Part shown: piece after piece, positions 22,011 through 34,489 of the stretch
How positions within the stretch are numbered: position 1 is the stretch's first letter
Layout: the number at the start of each line of letters is the position of its first letter
Assembly (NCBI RefSeq): GCF_003473485.1
Contig: NC_053047.1
Span: forward strand, 15,607,001-15,671,000
DNA: 64,000 nt
Direction of reading: 5' to 3'
From: Medicago truncatula
Lineage: Eukaryota > Streptophyta > Magnoliopsida > Fabales > Fabaceae
Notes under the pieces: generated by a model
Database searches by the model: none
Seen by the model: only the letters and a program-made list of their open reading frames with translations
What the model was told of the DNA's origin: nothing
Translations under genes and position numbers: made by a program

Positions 22011-23030
22011 GAAATATTATAGTTTTGACTAATTGATAAATGTTATTTACGAGTTTCATTTTGACCCCTTAATTGATAAATGTTCTATTTTGGTCTCATA
22101 AATAAATTAAGAGATCAAATATGTAATTTCACCTTCTTTTGTTTTTATTAAATTTCATTTAAGTTATTTAGTTATAATAAGTTGGTTTTTTTAAGTTGTT
22201 TTCGACTTTTTCTTAAAAAAAAAGTTTTTTTTCAACTTTTATACCACATACGTCTTCTTTAAGTAATTTAATTGTAATAAGTTAATTATTTGTAATTGTT
22301 GTATTAGTTTAAGTTATTTAAGTGTAACTTTTCAACATAGAATAACATAAATTTTTAAGATTTGAAATTCATCGAATTGTTATGATTAAATAATTTAAAA
22401 GACCTAAATGATACGAATAAAACTTAAAAGATAACATTGTTACAATTAAATAACTTCAAAACCTAAAAGGTACGGAAAAACGTAAGGATTAATTTGTTAC
22501 AATGAAATAACTTCTTTGTTATACTTCATCCTTTTTTTCAATAAAAATTAAAAATATTAAGTCGTTTATTTTTAAAGTTAAATTAGCTTACTTAAATCAG
22601 CAGTCTTCGCAAACTTAACTCAATTGATATAGACAATGCATAAAATATGCAAAGTCCGGGGTTCGAACCTCGGTCACGACAAAAAAAAAAAAAAAAAAAA
22701 AAAAAACTTACTTAAATCAGCATTGAAGATAATCAAACCTTAAGACCTTAAAGAAGAGTATACTCTCAGGTCTCAAGCCAATACCACTATACCAACCTAG
22801 GTTAGTTAAAGTGTATGCCGTTGGGTTGCGAAGAGAGTCATAACATATCTCAAATCTCAACGAACGCTTACACATGTATATTTACGTATCATCCATCATT
22901 CTCTTATCAATTAAGTCCAATTTCATTAATTGAAATTGAAAAATTATTACTATTGAAAAAAAAAAATTATACTAACATTGAATTTTTGTTTTTGACAAAC
23001 AAAAATGAGATATATTACCATAAAGGGAGG
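22011..23030. other. Intergenic with SINE relics
   Basis: At about 22608-22706 a tRNA-derived SINE relic: an A box-like CTTAACTCAATTGATATAGA, a B box-like GGGGTTCGAACCTC and a 26-base A tail. The 22740-22810 stretch, which ends in ACCAACCTAGG, resembles the end of another SINE or similar repeat. No coding frame is supported. Confidence 0.55.
22608..22706 (+). mobile_element. tRNA-derived SINE relic with poly-A tail
   Basis: Pol III-type A and B box remnants spaced as in a tRNA-derived SINE, followed by a long A run. The same motif, better or worse preserved, appears at about 24420-24500 and 57250-57345, so it is a repeat and not a tRNA gene. Confidence 0.65.
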
Positions 23031-24150
23031 GCTCTACTCTTTAGCACAAGATGTGCAAAGAAGAGCAAAGCAAAATACAACAAAGTATCCTGAATATATA
23101 CAAAAAAGACAGTCAACCAATGCCTAAACAGACAAGAGGTTGTTGTCACCACATATGATACCAAAAAGAAAACAAACATTTTTAGCTTTTAGCCACTATA
23201 GATAAGTAATTTTGATTTTTCCCAGAAGCTGCATAATTGTTTTAGCATCGTTAGCGAACAGTTTGTGATTCCTTTTGTTCCATATCACCCAAGCACTACA
23301 AAGCCAAATTAATTGCAAGAATGATCGGCGGGGTTTAAAGCTTCTGAAGAGTGCGAACTGAATAAAAGGATCCATTATATGTTGAGGATCCACTTAATAC
23401 ACACCAATCCAAGTTTTGATATGTTGCCATAGCTCACCGAAAGTGGGACAATGAATTAAGAGATGGTCTGCTGATTCATTGTAACCACATCCGGTCACAC
23501 ACAATTGAGAATCAAATGAAATGATGTCGCGGCGAACCAAATTATCCTTTGTAGGTTACCTATTGCGAAGAAGATGCCATGCACAAATTTTAACCTTCAG
23601 AGGAACATTTTTGTGCCAACAGTGGTAGCTGCAACAATGGTATTATGCATCACCTGTCTCATGAGCATTTGATACACACTACATATTGCCAAACATTTGT
23701 AACAATATCCTGCAAGGTAACATTAGAAAGCAAAGTCCTACACTCCCTTACTAAATCTTTCTCCCACGCCAACAACCGCTGACACCGACCTCGGGCTTCC
23801 CCCCAACCCAAGGAATACATCTCCGCCACTATCATATCCTTGTTAATAGATAAATCAAAAAGCCTCCTAAACCTCTCCCTAAATGGATCTACCCCCACCT
23901 AACAGTCAGACAAAAAAAAAAAAAGGTATTTAAACCATTACGAATTTTTGTCTGAATGCTCTCCTCAAACCAACTTCCTCCCTTGACACCAAACCCCTCA
24001 CGAATTTTCACAATCACCCTCCACCAGGCATATCCATCCCACCCCCTTCTTTAATTCGACCCCTCTCCTCGCCATAACGAGCAACAACACCTTATACCAC
24101 AAACCCTCTCTATCCACTAGACACCTCCAACACCATTTACCTAATAGAGC
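23031..24150 (-). mobile_element. LINE remnant (RT zinc-binding domain and 3' tail)
   Basis: On the minus strand, broken frames encode a LINE reverse-transcriptase C-terminal part: MYSLGWGEARGRCQRLLAWE (23659-23898), a zinc-binding segment with GCGYNESADHLL near 23450-23490, and SFLQLIWLCSAWVIWNKRN near 23260-23340. The 3' end is near 23031, where typical LINE tail wording (CTTTAGCACAAGATGTGC on the plus strand) occurs. Stops and frameshifts make it inactive. Confidence 0.8.
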
Positions 24151-25314
24151 AATATTAAATTCCTAACATATTATTTTAGAGAAGTGCATTAGGGCATAAA
24201 CACAGTGATGGAAACAAAGGTACCAAAAATTAATTTTAGGCACAACATAAAAAAAAAAAAATATGGGAACCAAAGCAAAAAATGGGGTTGGATTTGATAT
24301 TTTTTTTAAAAAAAAAAAAATTTCTCATCCCACGCTCTACATTTTCATATGTTTTAACATTCGGTTTTACCCGTTAACTGACGGATTGGGATGATTATGA
24401 GAATTTCAAAAATTTCGCCCTCGTGAGCTTAACTCAGTTGATAGAGATAATGCATAATATATACAAGGTTCAGGATTCGAACCCCCATCACCACTAAAAA
24501 AAATTTCATGACTTTTTAATCTTTTAGATTTGATCAACTCGAAGATGTAAAATGTAATTTTTAGACTTTTTTTTACACCTACGAATTGGTCAATCCATAT
24601 GTAAAATATAAACTTCAAAATTTTCAATATTTTTTACGCCTATGGATTGACCAAATGAAATATTCAAAGTTTGTAAAGTTGTACTTCTCAAACCATGGTT
24701 GAGATAAAAAAAATACCAAGTTATAATATTTTTTTTTAAGGAATGTGATAATATATAGGACCAGGTCCCTTTTCAAAAAATATATAGGACCAGGTCAAAC
24801 TTGCTTTGCTCCCAATTAAATTAAAAAGAGTCATTCAGCTTATACATCTCTTGTAAAAATGCAAAGAATAAATTAACATAGCAAACAAAACTAAGAGGAA
24901 TGTCAAAAGCAGGAAGATCACCTTGTTAAAAGGAAAACAAGCCTTTATTTCTATAAACATGTTGAGCACTCATTTAAACATTTTACATATAATACACACT
25001 TCAGTCAGTAAGACCGAACTCAACTGACAAATTGACAATGTTGATATTGCTAGGTTGGACACCTTCACTCAGGTTCGCAATTGAAACCTTGCAGTTGTAT
25101 GCGTAGGTTTCAGATGTTGCTTGTCATTTTGACTCCGGACCAAAAAAACATACACACCTTAATCACACAAGTACATACATATATATAGGACACAGCCATT
25201 CAAACATTTGAACCTAAATCCTATTGGGAAGACACAAAAAATGAAACTATTTCCACTTCAAAAGTAGAAGTGGAAAATAAAATAAAACAAAATAAAGAAA
25301 AAAAGAATCTATAT
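24151..25314. other. Intergenic; SINE relic and a perfect 14-bp inverted repeat
   Basis: A SINE relic with A and B box motifs lies at about 24420-24500. TTGGTCAATCCATA at 24586-24599 is repeated as its exact reverse complement at 24641-24654, forming a possible hairpin. 24900-25310 may hold the 3' UTR of a longer 5-phosphatase transcript; TTTATT (AATAAA on the minus strand) occurs at about 24942. Confidence 0.5.
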
Positions 25315-25412
25315 TTAGTGGTTGGCAATCTGTGTGTTAGAAGTTGCAGCAGCTATAACTGATGCTCCTTGATATTGATATTCTGGAAACACTAAATCTC
25401 CTTTACAAATCC
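25315..25412 (-). other. Possible downstream 3' exon with open frame
   Basis: On the minus strand a TGTGCAG acceptor is followed by an open frame reading GICKGDLVFPEYQYQG... of 32 residues to a stop at 25315. A good donor (AACAG|GTGAGAG) lies at about 25948, just after the stop codon of the 5-phosphatase gene. This would make it a 3' UTR exon of that gene, or a remnant or alternative exon. I cannot assign the peptide to a family. Confidence 0.35.
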
Positions 25413-25554
25413 CTGCACATAAGGTATAATAGGAATCTATATTAGGAGCATATTTTTATTTTCTTTTATAAATGATCTATAAACAAAGTAAAATAATTCT
25501 GAGAAATGAACTCCAGCTAATTCTGAGAAATCGAAAAATGTGATTTCAATTCAT

Positions 25555-25735
25555 ATAAGCTATTGGTGCAACTGGTAAAGTTGTTGTCATGTGACTAAAG
25601 GTCACAGGTTCAAGTCCTGGAAATAGCTTCTTGTGTAAAAAATAGGGTAAGGCTGTGTATAATACACCAAAACTGGTGGGACCCCTTCGTAGACCCTGTG
25701 TATGCGGGAGCTACGCATACACAGGGGTTAAGATT
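25555..25735 (+). mobile_element. Au-type SINE (partial)
   Basis: Matches the known plant Au SINE: TTGGTGCAACTGGTAAAGTT near the 5' end (A box), GGTTCAAGTCCTGG (B box), then the TAGGGTAAGGCTGTGTATAA block, GGTGGGACCCCTTC and TATGCGGGAGCT. The usual 3' end is altered and contains a repeat of ATACACAGGGG. It lies in the presumed 3' UTR intron or 3' flank of the 5-phosphatase gene. Confidence 0.85.
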
Positions 25736-25965
25736 CTCAGCAAGACGGTGTTAAAATATGTGAGAATAGTTCACTCAGCTTATGGGAACTTTGGTTTTTA
25801 CCGCGAAAACTCACGTCCACAAGAATCTCAATCGTAGTTTCTATAATATCAGTCATATTACTTTCAAATGCGAGAAAAAGTAGCCCGACTCATATCCAAA
25901 CATGTGCTCAAACATGCAAGATATGCTTGTGTATGGTATAACTCTCACCTGTTCAAATTAAGCAG

Positions 25966-28900
25966 TTACTTCCAACTTATTAAACTTGAAATGGCTTCTT
26001 CATTTTCAATCTCTGCATTAGTGAATGTTAGGGCTCGCTGTAGCTTCCTAGGTGAGAATGCCTCAACTTCAACGATATATGTCGCAGTCACGGGTCTGTG
26101 ATCCGATATTTTGAGCTCGGTCCGTCTGTAATTCAGTAATCTCATTCCCTTGCCATATGAAAGAACACGATCACACCTGAAACGAAAATTCATCAACACC
26201 TCTAACTCTTACACCTGGAGGTTAGATTGAAGCACACAAAGTAGTTAAAACATTTTCATCAGTTTGCATCATCCTAATCGTGGAATAGAATTGCATGTCC
26301 ATAAAAGCAAATACCACATGTCACTTTCAGGGACTAAAGTGAGTACTTGATCTAAAACATGTCATTTTACTTTTAGATTTGTATTGTAAGCACATAAAGT
26401 GCAGGCGGCATGATGATTAACTCAGATATTACCGAGAACTTTTAAAACATGAAATGTGGTACCTTAGAAACCAGATAACTAAAAATAAAAGCATAGGATT
26501 CGAAAACATGGAAGAAAAGCTGGAGGTTAAACAAAAGCATACCATGCTGGTGTACGCTTTGAAGCCTTGGGATCGTCTCCATAGTACTTGTCTGAATTAA
26601 CCTCATATTTATACGTTGGTGGAAAGTTTAATGCCCCTTCTGACCATCCTCCAAATGCACCGTGTTTTAGTTCTCGCATCAGCTGTAAAATATTAGTTTA
26701 CTAATCAGCTAGATGACCTTAATATTTGAGTTCATATTTTGAAGTTGTTGCTTTTCACATTTCACAACTCATCAAACTAAATTGAATAATTACTTGTAAG
26801 CATAGTTATCCAACTCGGTCCAGTTAGGAACCATACCATAAACAAGTCTAACAATGACATGGATAGAGATACCACCGGTTTTCTAAACTACATTAAATGT
26901 GTGTGCAGCAAGGATATATTGTTAAATATAACATGAAAATGTTCCGCTTTAAGAAGAAAATGCTTGTGTAAAATATGCTGGTTCATATTTATGACAGTAT
27001 AAAATGCTATTATTTTAATTGAAACAAAGTTCCTTTACTCAACTATTTTCAAAACAGAAACCACCGACTCGATTTACATTTTCCACTCCATACATACCAC
27101 ATAACTTATCGTCGTTTTAAATGACTCATTTATTCATGTTGACCTGTCTCAGATTGTTATTTCAATCTGGAACAACTCAACAATTCTTCAATCCAATGAG
27201 TGTAAAGAATGCATTCCAAAATGATATGGTCAAACCAAATCTGCTCGATAAGCAATAACTACATATCTCAAACTATAGTTCAAGTAATCCACATAATTAA
27301 AAGTACTAATAGCTTGTTAAATTAAGAGCATTTGAATGAAAGCGCATGTTTGAAGAAGCTTTTACTAGTTGCTCCTCGAGAACAAGAGATAAAAAATTAA
27401 AGCCTATGATAGCTTGAACTCAATCAGGTCGAAAACAGTACATTCAATAGTTTCGTTGGTACCTGATCTTTTTCAAGCAATTTTGACCACTGCTTTTTCG
27501 AGATAAGAGCTTTTGCTTCCACATTTGATAAGTTGATACGGTAATTCAAATCACCCAACCAAATTATTCTTCTGCAAATAAATTAAAATTGATTACGAAA
27601 TTGTAAAAACATAACATAACAGAAACAAAAGAATTAAGCTGTACGGTGAAGAAACAAAAAACATGTATGTGAGTGCATGACGCAAACATTCAATGTGTAA
27701 AACTGTTCAACAGTTCTAAAGAATATGTAAAATAAGAAGACAGTTTGTTATGGTTATTAAGGCTTGCACTCACTCGTGATCAAGGATTCCTTTAGGAAGT
27801 CCAATAATAGAAGGGGAATGAAAATGTGTTCTGCGAAGGATCTCATGAACATCAGAATTTCGTTTAAGTTCGTCTCCTTCCTTTTCACCAGACGTAAGGT
27901 GGGTGCATATAAAACAAAAAAGTGTCTGATATATCGACATGCTGACAGATACCGATCCCTGGAAAATTGAAAAAGTTGTTATGAGCTCGTGCAATGTTAA
28001 TATTGATATTTCCCCCACTTAAAATCTTTTGATTAAAATATGATAAATTGAAATATAAAGACGGTCCAATTTTATGAATGATGCCAGGAAAACACGGTAT
28101 AGTAGATGGAAAAATAAATAAATAAAACACCAAGCATAAATATTGAGGGGAAAAAGTAATAGTCTAAGGAGAGGGAAAATACTTTGTTACCGATGTAGCC
28201 CATAATGCCGACGCCTACAGTTGAAACCTTCAAATTATGAATATGTTTACGTAAGCTCCGACGAACCCATACGGTGATGAAAATTCCGACCATTTGCTTG
28301 CTAACAATCCTTACATACGGAGATCTTCTTTTCCGCTTCATTAAAGCTTCAAGGTCAATTTCAGGAAGCAAACCCATTCCCGGCATGCCATCCATTATTG
28401 ACTTGAAAGAATTATATGTTTTGAATGATTTTAACGACTTAAAGGATTTGAATGATTTAAAAGAAGTTGGTCTGTCCAATACTCTCTGAGAGAGCAGATG
28501 TAGCGGAGGCTCCGGCCAGCTCAAACCAATCCTTTCAGATCCACTAAGCATTCTGGTTAGTGTCTTGGCCTTTTGGGAAATTGATGCATCCATGTTTTCT
28601 GGTGGACTTTGCGGCCAATCAAACCTCTTCGGAAAAGAAAACTGTCTTCTATAATCAATCTTAACCGGTTCACTAGTGTTGACACTGGCACTATCTGCAA
28701 CGTCGGAAGCCAATAAACTTGTATTCATGTTGTCGCCTGTAGTACTTTCATCACAAATAATCTGTTCTTCATCCAAAGGATGGACTTCCTCGCCAATGTC
28801 ACTATCACTTTCGAATAATATTTCTTCTTCTATATCAGGGTCATCTTCCGATGGCTTAAATTTTGACGGAGATGGAGGGTCACTGAAGCATTTTGTCTTC

Positions 28901-31061
28901 GTTACTGAAGGTCGAACTCTATTAAGTGCCTCCCGAATAATATTCTCCCATTTTGGAACCGGACGAGTATCTTCAGAACCAAAAATATTACCAGCGTTTA
29001 AGGGTACAATCTCTTGAAGACTGCGAAGGAAAAGCATCATTTTCATCAAACAAACCGGAAAATCTATATATGCATGATATAGAACTTTGAGAAGTATGCT
29101 CGGCAATTACCAGTGAAGAACTTACCCGAGGACATAGATGTCAGCTGGTTCATTGACACCAAGCCATTCATCAATATCTAGATCATCAGGTGGAAGTCTT
29201 CCTCCAACATTCCATGTTCCGACACATACCCTAGAAGTCAGATAAACACCATAATCAAGATACGAGACGCTTCGACTATACAACCATATTAACTGTGTTC
29301 TTCGCGCTTGTTATATAAACATGACGAGAGTAGTGTCTCACCTCAGTTCCTTTGTGTTTATGTACTGAGATCTATAAGTTGACGACTTCTGTTTCCTTAA
29401 CTTTGGAACAAAGTCTATAATTCAAAAGGAAATTTAAGCAATTATAGAGAAAAACATTGGAGAAATTGAACAAAATATAAATCAGAGATTCATGTATTGA
29501 AAATGTCACCATTTGATTCAGACGGAGCTTCAAAACCTCTGTTGTCCATAAACCTTGACTTTCTTCCCCACACTGCAAACATCACACACCAAACTCAAAT
29601 TGAGACTACACAACCAATTCCAAATGACAAGATTTATAAACACAGCCTATAATTCACAGGATCAATCTCAACTCTCAGTTCTCGAATCATTTGATAATTG
29701 CAAAATACACCCTAATTCTCGATTTTTGAAACTAGTATCCAAGTACGACCCTATTGATAAAAACAACTTGTGATCAGACTTTACTTACCTCCTAGCTTAA
29801 AACAGAATAGTTCAGGGGAAAGGGTCATTTCCCCTGAGATACTATTGGTGAAATAAAAAAGAGTGAATACCCATACTATTTGCGCATAAAATTATAGGAC
29901 TGTAGCAATCTAGTCCTCACATTATCGTCATTAAGTGGGTAATATCAAGGACGATTTTGAAACTAAGTGAATAATGTCAGAACCAACACTGCTTGGCTCA
30001 ATGGGGTAACCTCCCCTAGGACTGAGGGATCAACCTGGTTCTCCCAGAACCCACTTGGGTTGGTCTGGTGGTGTTGGCTTGGGACCTGGAAGTGTGCTCC
30101 TCCTCCGGGTCTCAGGTTCGATTCTCCCGGTGTCAATTTGGGTGGTCTAATTTAGCTTCTTCAAACAAAAAAAAATGTTGCTCCCAGGTTCGATTCCCAT
30201 AAAGCTAAAAAAATGTGTTTGCCAACCTTTACTTGGTCCCCAGGTGAGCAAAGATTAGTCTTACGTTGTCAGCATGGGGACACTCCGTGTGTAGCCGGTG
30301 ATGGTCCGAATCAAAAAAAGCGAATAATGTCAAGGATGTACTCCCTCCAATCTCACATATAACAAAGATTCTTTTTTCAGGTTCATTGAATATAACAAAG
30401 ATTCTTTTTTCAGGTTCATTGAATAATTGATGTATTTGGTCGTAAACCAGATATATTAACTATTCATTACTTATGTATGAGATTGGAGGGAGTCGTTGAT
30501 GACAGATCCAGACAAAGGGCCGAACTTGATTAACATTTTGCAAATTCAGGGATCATTTTGAAATATTATAATCTGGAGGACTAGGTTGATACAGCTCAAC
30601 AATTTCAACCACCAACTTTGAATATTTACTAAAAAAATAACTTTCCAAATTTAATCAAATTAGCAAAGTTAACAATAACCCATTTCCCAAATCATCAAAA
30701 TAGAATCTTTCAACAACAAAAAATTCAGCAAAATAGAATCATTGATGGATGAGTCACTAACCTTCATGTTCATCATCATCTTCATCATCATCTTCATCAA
30801 ACTCATCATCATCTTCAGGGTCAGCACTATAATCAGATTCATTGCTACCAATATTAAGCCATTTACGCATCACCACTCTTGCCCAAAAAAGCTGTATTTG
30901 TGAGCAACAACACAATTCAGCCCAATTTCTCTGCAATTTTCTTCTCCTTTCCATCATCAAGAAACCCAAAACAACCAAAAAAAAAAAACAACAAATGTAT
31001 AAACAAAGAAACATCATAAATAAAAGTGTACCTGTTGATTGTTCTGTGACCTTTCCTTCAT
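25966..31061 (-). CDS. Type I inositol polyphosphate 5-phosphatase
   Basis: Ten coding exons: 31032-31061, 30762-30891, 29510-29572, 29342-29414, 29126-29230, 28183-29020, 27774-27958, 27463-27571, 26543-26682 and 25966-26176. They total 1884 nt, or 627 residues plus stop; all phases fit and all introns are GT-AG. The protein removes the 5-phosphate from inositol polyphosphates or phosphoinositides in the cytosol or at membranes (family role). Family landmarks are [14 protein letters not shown] (~11), the [20 protein letters not shown] block, [33 protein letters not shown], the catalytic [10 protein letters not shown] (~480) and [12 protein letters not shown] (~580). Exon 6 carries a long acidic/serine-rich insert with FKS repeats, as in plant type I enzymes such as CVP2. 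An acidic run follows the N-terminal motif. The ten-codon first exon beginning [10 protein letters not shown] is chosen because it alone joins in frame. Confidence 0.92.
29985..30330 (+). mobile_element. SINE-derived sequences in intron 2 of the 5-phosphatase gene
   Basis: TGCTTGGCTCAATGGGGTAA with a later CTCAGGTTCGATTCTCCCGG and CAATTTGGGTGGTCTAA resemble a tRNA-derived legume SINE. A second piece (30170-30320) begins CCCAGGTTCGATTCCCAT and continues with GGTCCCCAGGTGAGC. Both are non-coding and lie in the plus orientation, opposite to the gene. Confidence 0.6.
30340..30493. mobile_element. Stowaway-like MITE with internal 33-base duplication
   Basis: Ends ACTCCCTCCAATCTCA and TGAGATTGGAGGGAGT are perfect inverted copies, typical of the CTCCCTCC Stowaway-like group. 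Inside, a 33-base unit (containing AACAAAGATTCTTTTTTCAG) is repeated head to tail at about 30361-30427. Located in intron 2 of the 5-phosphatase gene. Confidence 0.8.
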
Positions 31062-31261
31062 CACTGTTGAAAATTTGCATGAAAATTTAACAAAGTTTAT
31101 TGTGAATAAAAAAAAAAAACAGTGATTTGGAACAAAACTGTAAAGTGGGACAAAGATTGAGAATTTGAGAGATAGCAACAGAACAATGATAGTTGAAGCT
31201 GGAAAAATAAATGTTCTGTTTTTTTTATTTTTGTAAAGATTGAGGTTTTGACTGAGGAATT
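31062..31261 (-). promoter_or_regulatory. 5' UTR and proximal promoter of the 5-phosphatase gene
   Basis: Upstream of the start codon at 31061. It contains an A-rich stretch near 31110 and T-rich sequence; transcription start and TATA box cannot be assigned with certainty. Confidence 0.35.
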
Positions 31262-33784
31262 TAATTCACTTTTTATAAAGGTTTTGGAAGAATAAAAAAT
31301 ATGAGTTATTAAAGTATATAACTTTTTATAATTAAGAATTAAGACTGATTAATTTACTATTAGTTAAAGAAAATGGGTTGACAAGAAATTTAGGTTAATT
31401 TTTTATGATAAATGTTATGTGGACTTCAAAATTGATGTGAACACACTATTTATATAAGATTTGTATAAGATGCCTTTTTTTTTTTTTTAACGATACATTA
31501 AATATATAAATTTTTATAAAAATTTACTGTCTAAAGTTTTTAAAAAATACTACACGTTAGCATTTCTCTTTATTTTTACAGATAAATGATACAGAAAATA
31601 TCTTCAAATTCAAAAAATATTTATAAAGTTGTGTTATTTTTTTTTTTTTTACCACTAAACCAAATCCTTAAAAATTTTATAAGATATTATTTTTATTTTA
31701 CTTTTAGTAACATAAAAAATTGTGGTGTATTTTTATAAGTCAAATTTTTAATGTTAAAATACCTCACATTTTATAGACAAGAAGAAAGAATTGTTAGCTT
31801 AGAAAAATAATGGTGTGGTCCAGTTTCAGCTTTTTTAAGTGCTTTCATATACGGTTGTGAATGTATTCAACTTTTACTTAATTTTTTTAGGACTTTTTTG
31901 TGTGTGGAATATTCTAGCTAAAACTCATGTTAGATCTTTTTTTTTTATAGGTTAGTAAGAAGGATGTGAATTCAACTTTCGTTGTTAATATGAGGACATT
32001 TAGTTAAGGGAAATGCTAACCGGTGCCTTCGGGGAACTGATTAAAGATATGAAAAAAGAAAATATATAATAGTTAATGCTTACCCAACTCTAATGTACTT
32101 GTGGGACCCAACTTATCTAAAATTTTATAACAAAAAAAATTGTTGTGAACACCAAATAATCTCAATTAGATACATCAAAAGGTTGTTCAATTACGTCTCG
32201 TATATTATTACAGGTATCTACAATATTCGATGCATGAAGTGAAGTATAATTTTTTTAGGGAAAGTGGAGTATAACTTGAGGTTTGAATTATGCAAGTGGG
32301 TAAATTATTTGGAGTTTTCTTTTCTTTTTTTACAAACATTATTGAGTTTATTTTGGTACATTGTGTGAAATGAAACCCTTAAGAAAGTGCGGTTGGTGTA
32401 GTACAAAAAACATATCTAGAGATAGTACTTTTTGGAAGCACATTTCAATGTCTTGTGAAAGGTCCTACATAGTAGACTTTCTTGCAAAAATTCTCAAATT
32501 TAGATATTTTTACTTTCCCACTTGTTCTATTGACATGAGATCACTAGAGTCTAGGGTATTGACATAGTCGAACATGGGAAGGGATTCTCTCCTGTGATTG
32601 GAGAGTCCAGTAAGATCTTCACCATTTAATTTTTTTTATTGCAAGTATTTATAATTATTAAAAAGGTAATTAAAAGTTTAGATTTTCACTGCAGAGCATC
32701 CAGTGAAATTCTCACTGGAGAGGATCCAAATCGGTCGAACACTAAATATGAACATTTCAATTTAAAGCATTGTAATCATGTTTTTTTTTTAAAAAAGTTG
32801 AATTAATCGACCTAAATTATTGTTAGATATAATCAAATTTAAAATCTTGAGTAGGAGCACACTCATGGTGTTAACTCATTTAACTAGAATCAAATATGAA
32901 TAGTATTAAAACTTATGAAATTTGATATTTGACAATCGTCTCAAATTGTCCTACATGATTTAGTGGTTTTTAGTTGGATTTTAATTAACTACGTAGAGTG
33001 TGCTAGACAGTGTGTTGTTATCATATATCTAATTATTAATTCGTATTTATTTTATCTTCAAATTAAAATAATTTAATAATATTCATGCATATAATTTTCT
33101 TTAATAACTCAAGAGCGTTTAAATGAGATGCACGAGTCTCTTTTATCTTAACTAAGGTCATATAGGTTTGAATCCAACCTTGAACGTACAACATCGTTAA
33201 AACTCTTAGGGAGACTTTACTGTCCATTTAGGTCTTATAAGACTTGAGGGCTTAATCTTCACACTTGCATGTGTGGAGGATACCCCGTTTATGTTAAAAA
33301 AATATTTTCTTGAATAAAAATCCCATAAATAATTAAATTTTATAAAATATATATCAAAACTTTTAACTGTTTTTATCTTTTTCTATTTCTGGCTTCAAAC
33401 TATTTGGTGTGAGCATTATGTTTGAATAGGATGAGAAAGAGTGGTGTGTACGTCCAACCAATCATTGTTAACTAACCCTATCTTATGGGCTATGGTATAG
33501 CTTGTCAATATCAATGTATAAATAAAACATTTATTTTTAATTTTTGAAGAAAAATATATTTAAATTATATTAACAGCAACAAACCAAGTTTTGCCTCTCA
33601 AGCTTCAACACAATTATTTGTTTATAGTGAGATTCACTCTAGGTATAACACTGCTTTTAATATAGAAGATTAAAGTTTGCACCTAAGCCAATTGTTTAAG
33701 ACCTTAATTAGTGGTTGAGATTCACTCTAGGCACCAAACTTACTTTACTTCATATTTTTTATTCTCCAAATAAAAAGGAAATCA
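31262..33784. other. AT-rich intergenic region without a recognised gene
   Basis: Long A/T tracts and short open frames (for example 32361-32567) without homology I can name. A possible MITE at about 32583-32735 has CTCTCC-rich ends facing each other (GGGATTCTCTCC and GGAGAGGATCC) around an AT-rich centre. Confidence 0.45.
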
Positions 33785-34480
33785 ACTTTTAGTATATGAG
33801 AAACAAACATATGTTGGGGATTGGGACAAAATGTTTAAACCAACTACTCAATTAAGATCACTCTTAATGAAAAACAAAGAATATATAGTATAATCACATG
33901 TTTCACACTTTACCACCATGATATAAGAAAGAATAAAAATGGAAAATTATGAACATGTACGTAAGGAGCAACTAAACGCACTATAGTTCCTTTTTTTAAC
34001 TAACTTCCAACAAAACAACCATTGTATAATCCACCAATAAGGTAAGTGAAAGCATAATGCATAATATAAGTCTATTGGTGTAATGACAAAAGGTTACAAT
34101 ACAATATTTGTTGAAATCTTCTATATTCTCATTTTGTATAAGCTAATCTTACGTAGAATCTGACTGGTTAAAAAAATGTCTGTTAAAATTGTTAAGTGTG
34201 ACTTAAAATCTCATAATACGTAAAATGAAAGGTTTTAGAAAAGCCAGGCACACAATGTGTTTTTGGAAGATTTTTTATTATGCTTCATGCGCAAGGCGCG
34301 TGTCCCGTTGTGAGTTATGTGGTAGGCATGTACAGTCATGTGCTATGCGAGCGACACGAGTTTTTGACCTCTATTTGAGTTTTTTTCTCACAATGTTTTT
34401 GTGTAATTTCATGGAATTAAAAGATGAGACTCTTGGGATATCTTGTTGATGTCTTTTGAGGAGAGATTTTAAGAGTACGA
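33785..34480. repeat. Long direct repeat, copy 1 (degenerate LTR-like)
   Basis: Matches 35118-35700 in the same orientation with many small differences: shared landmarks are TATGTTGGGGATTGGGACA, CACATGTTTCACACTT, CATGTACGTAAGGAGCAACT, and the GACACGAGTTTTTGAC with CTATTT A-rich promoter-like region after it. The spacing of about 1.33 kb and the TG start suggest LTRs of a decayed retroelement, but no coding sequence remains between them. Confidence 0.65.
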
Positions 34481-34489
34481 AACTGTTGT

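Noticed and set aside
22608-22680. tRNA-like A and B boxes suggesting a tRNA gene
   Set aside because: No acceptor stem or cloverleaf; poly-A tail and related copies at 24420 and 57250 show a SINE.
28274-29017. Plus-strand open frames opposite the 5-phosphatase exon 6
   Set aside because: They are shadows of the real minus-strand exon, which has matching splice sites and a conserved protein.
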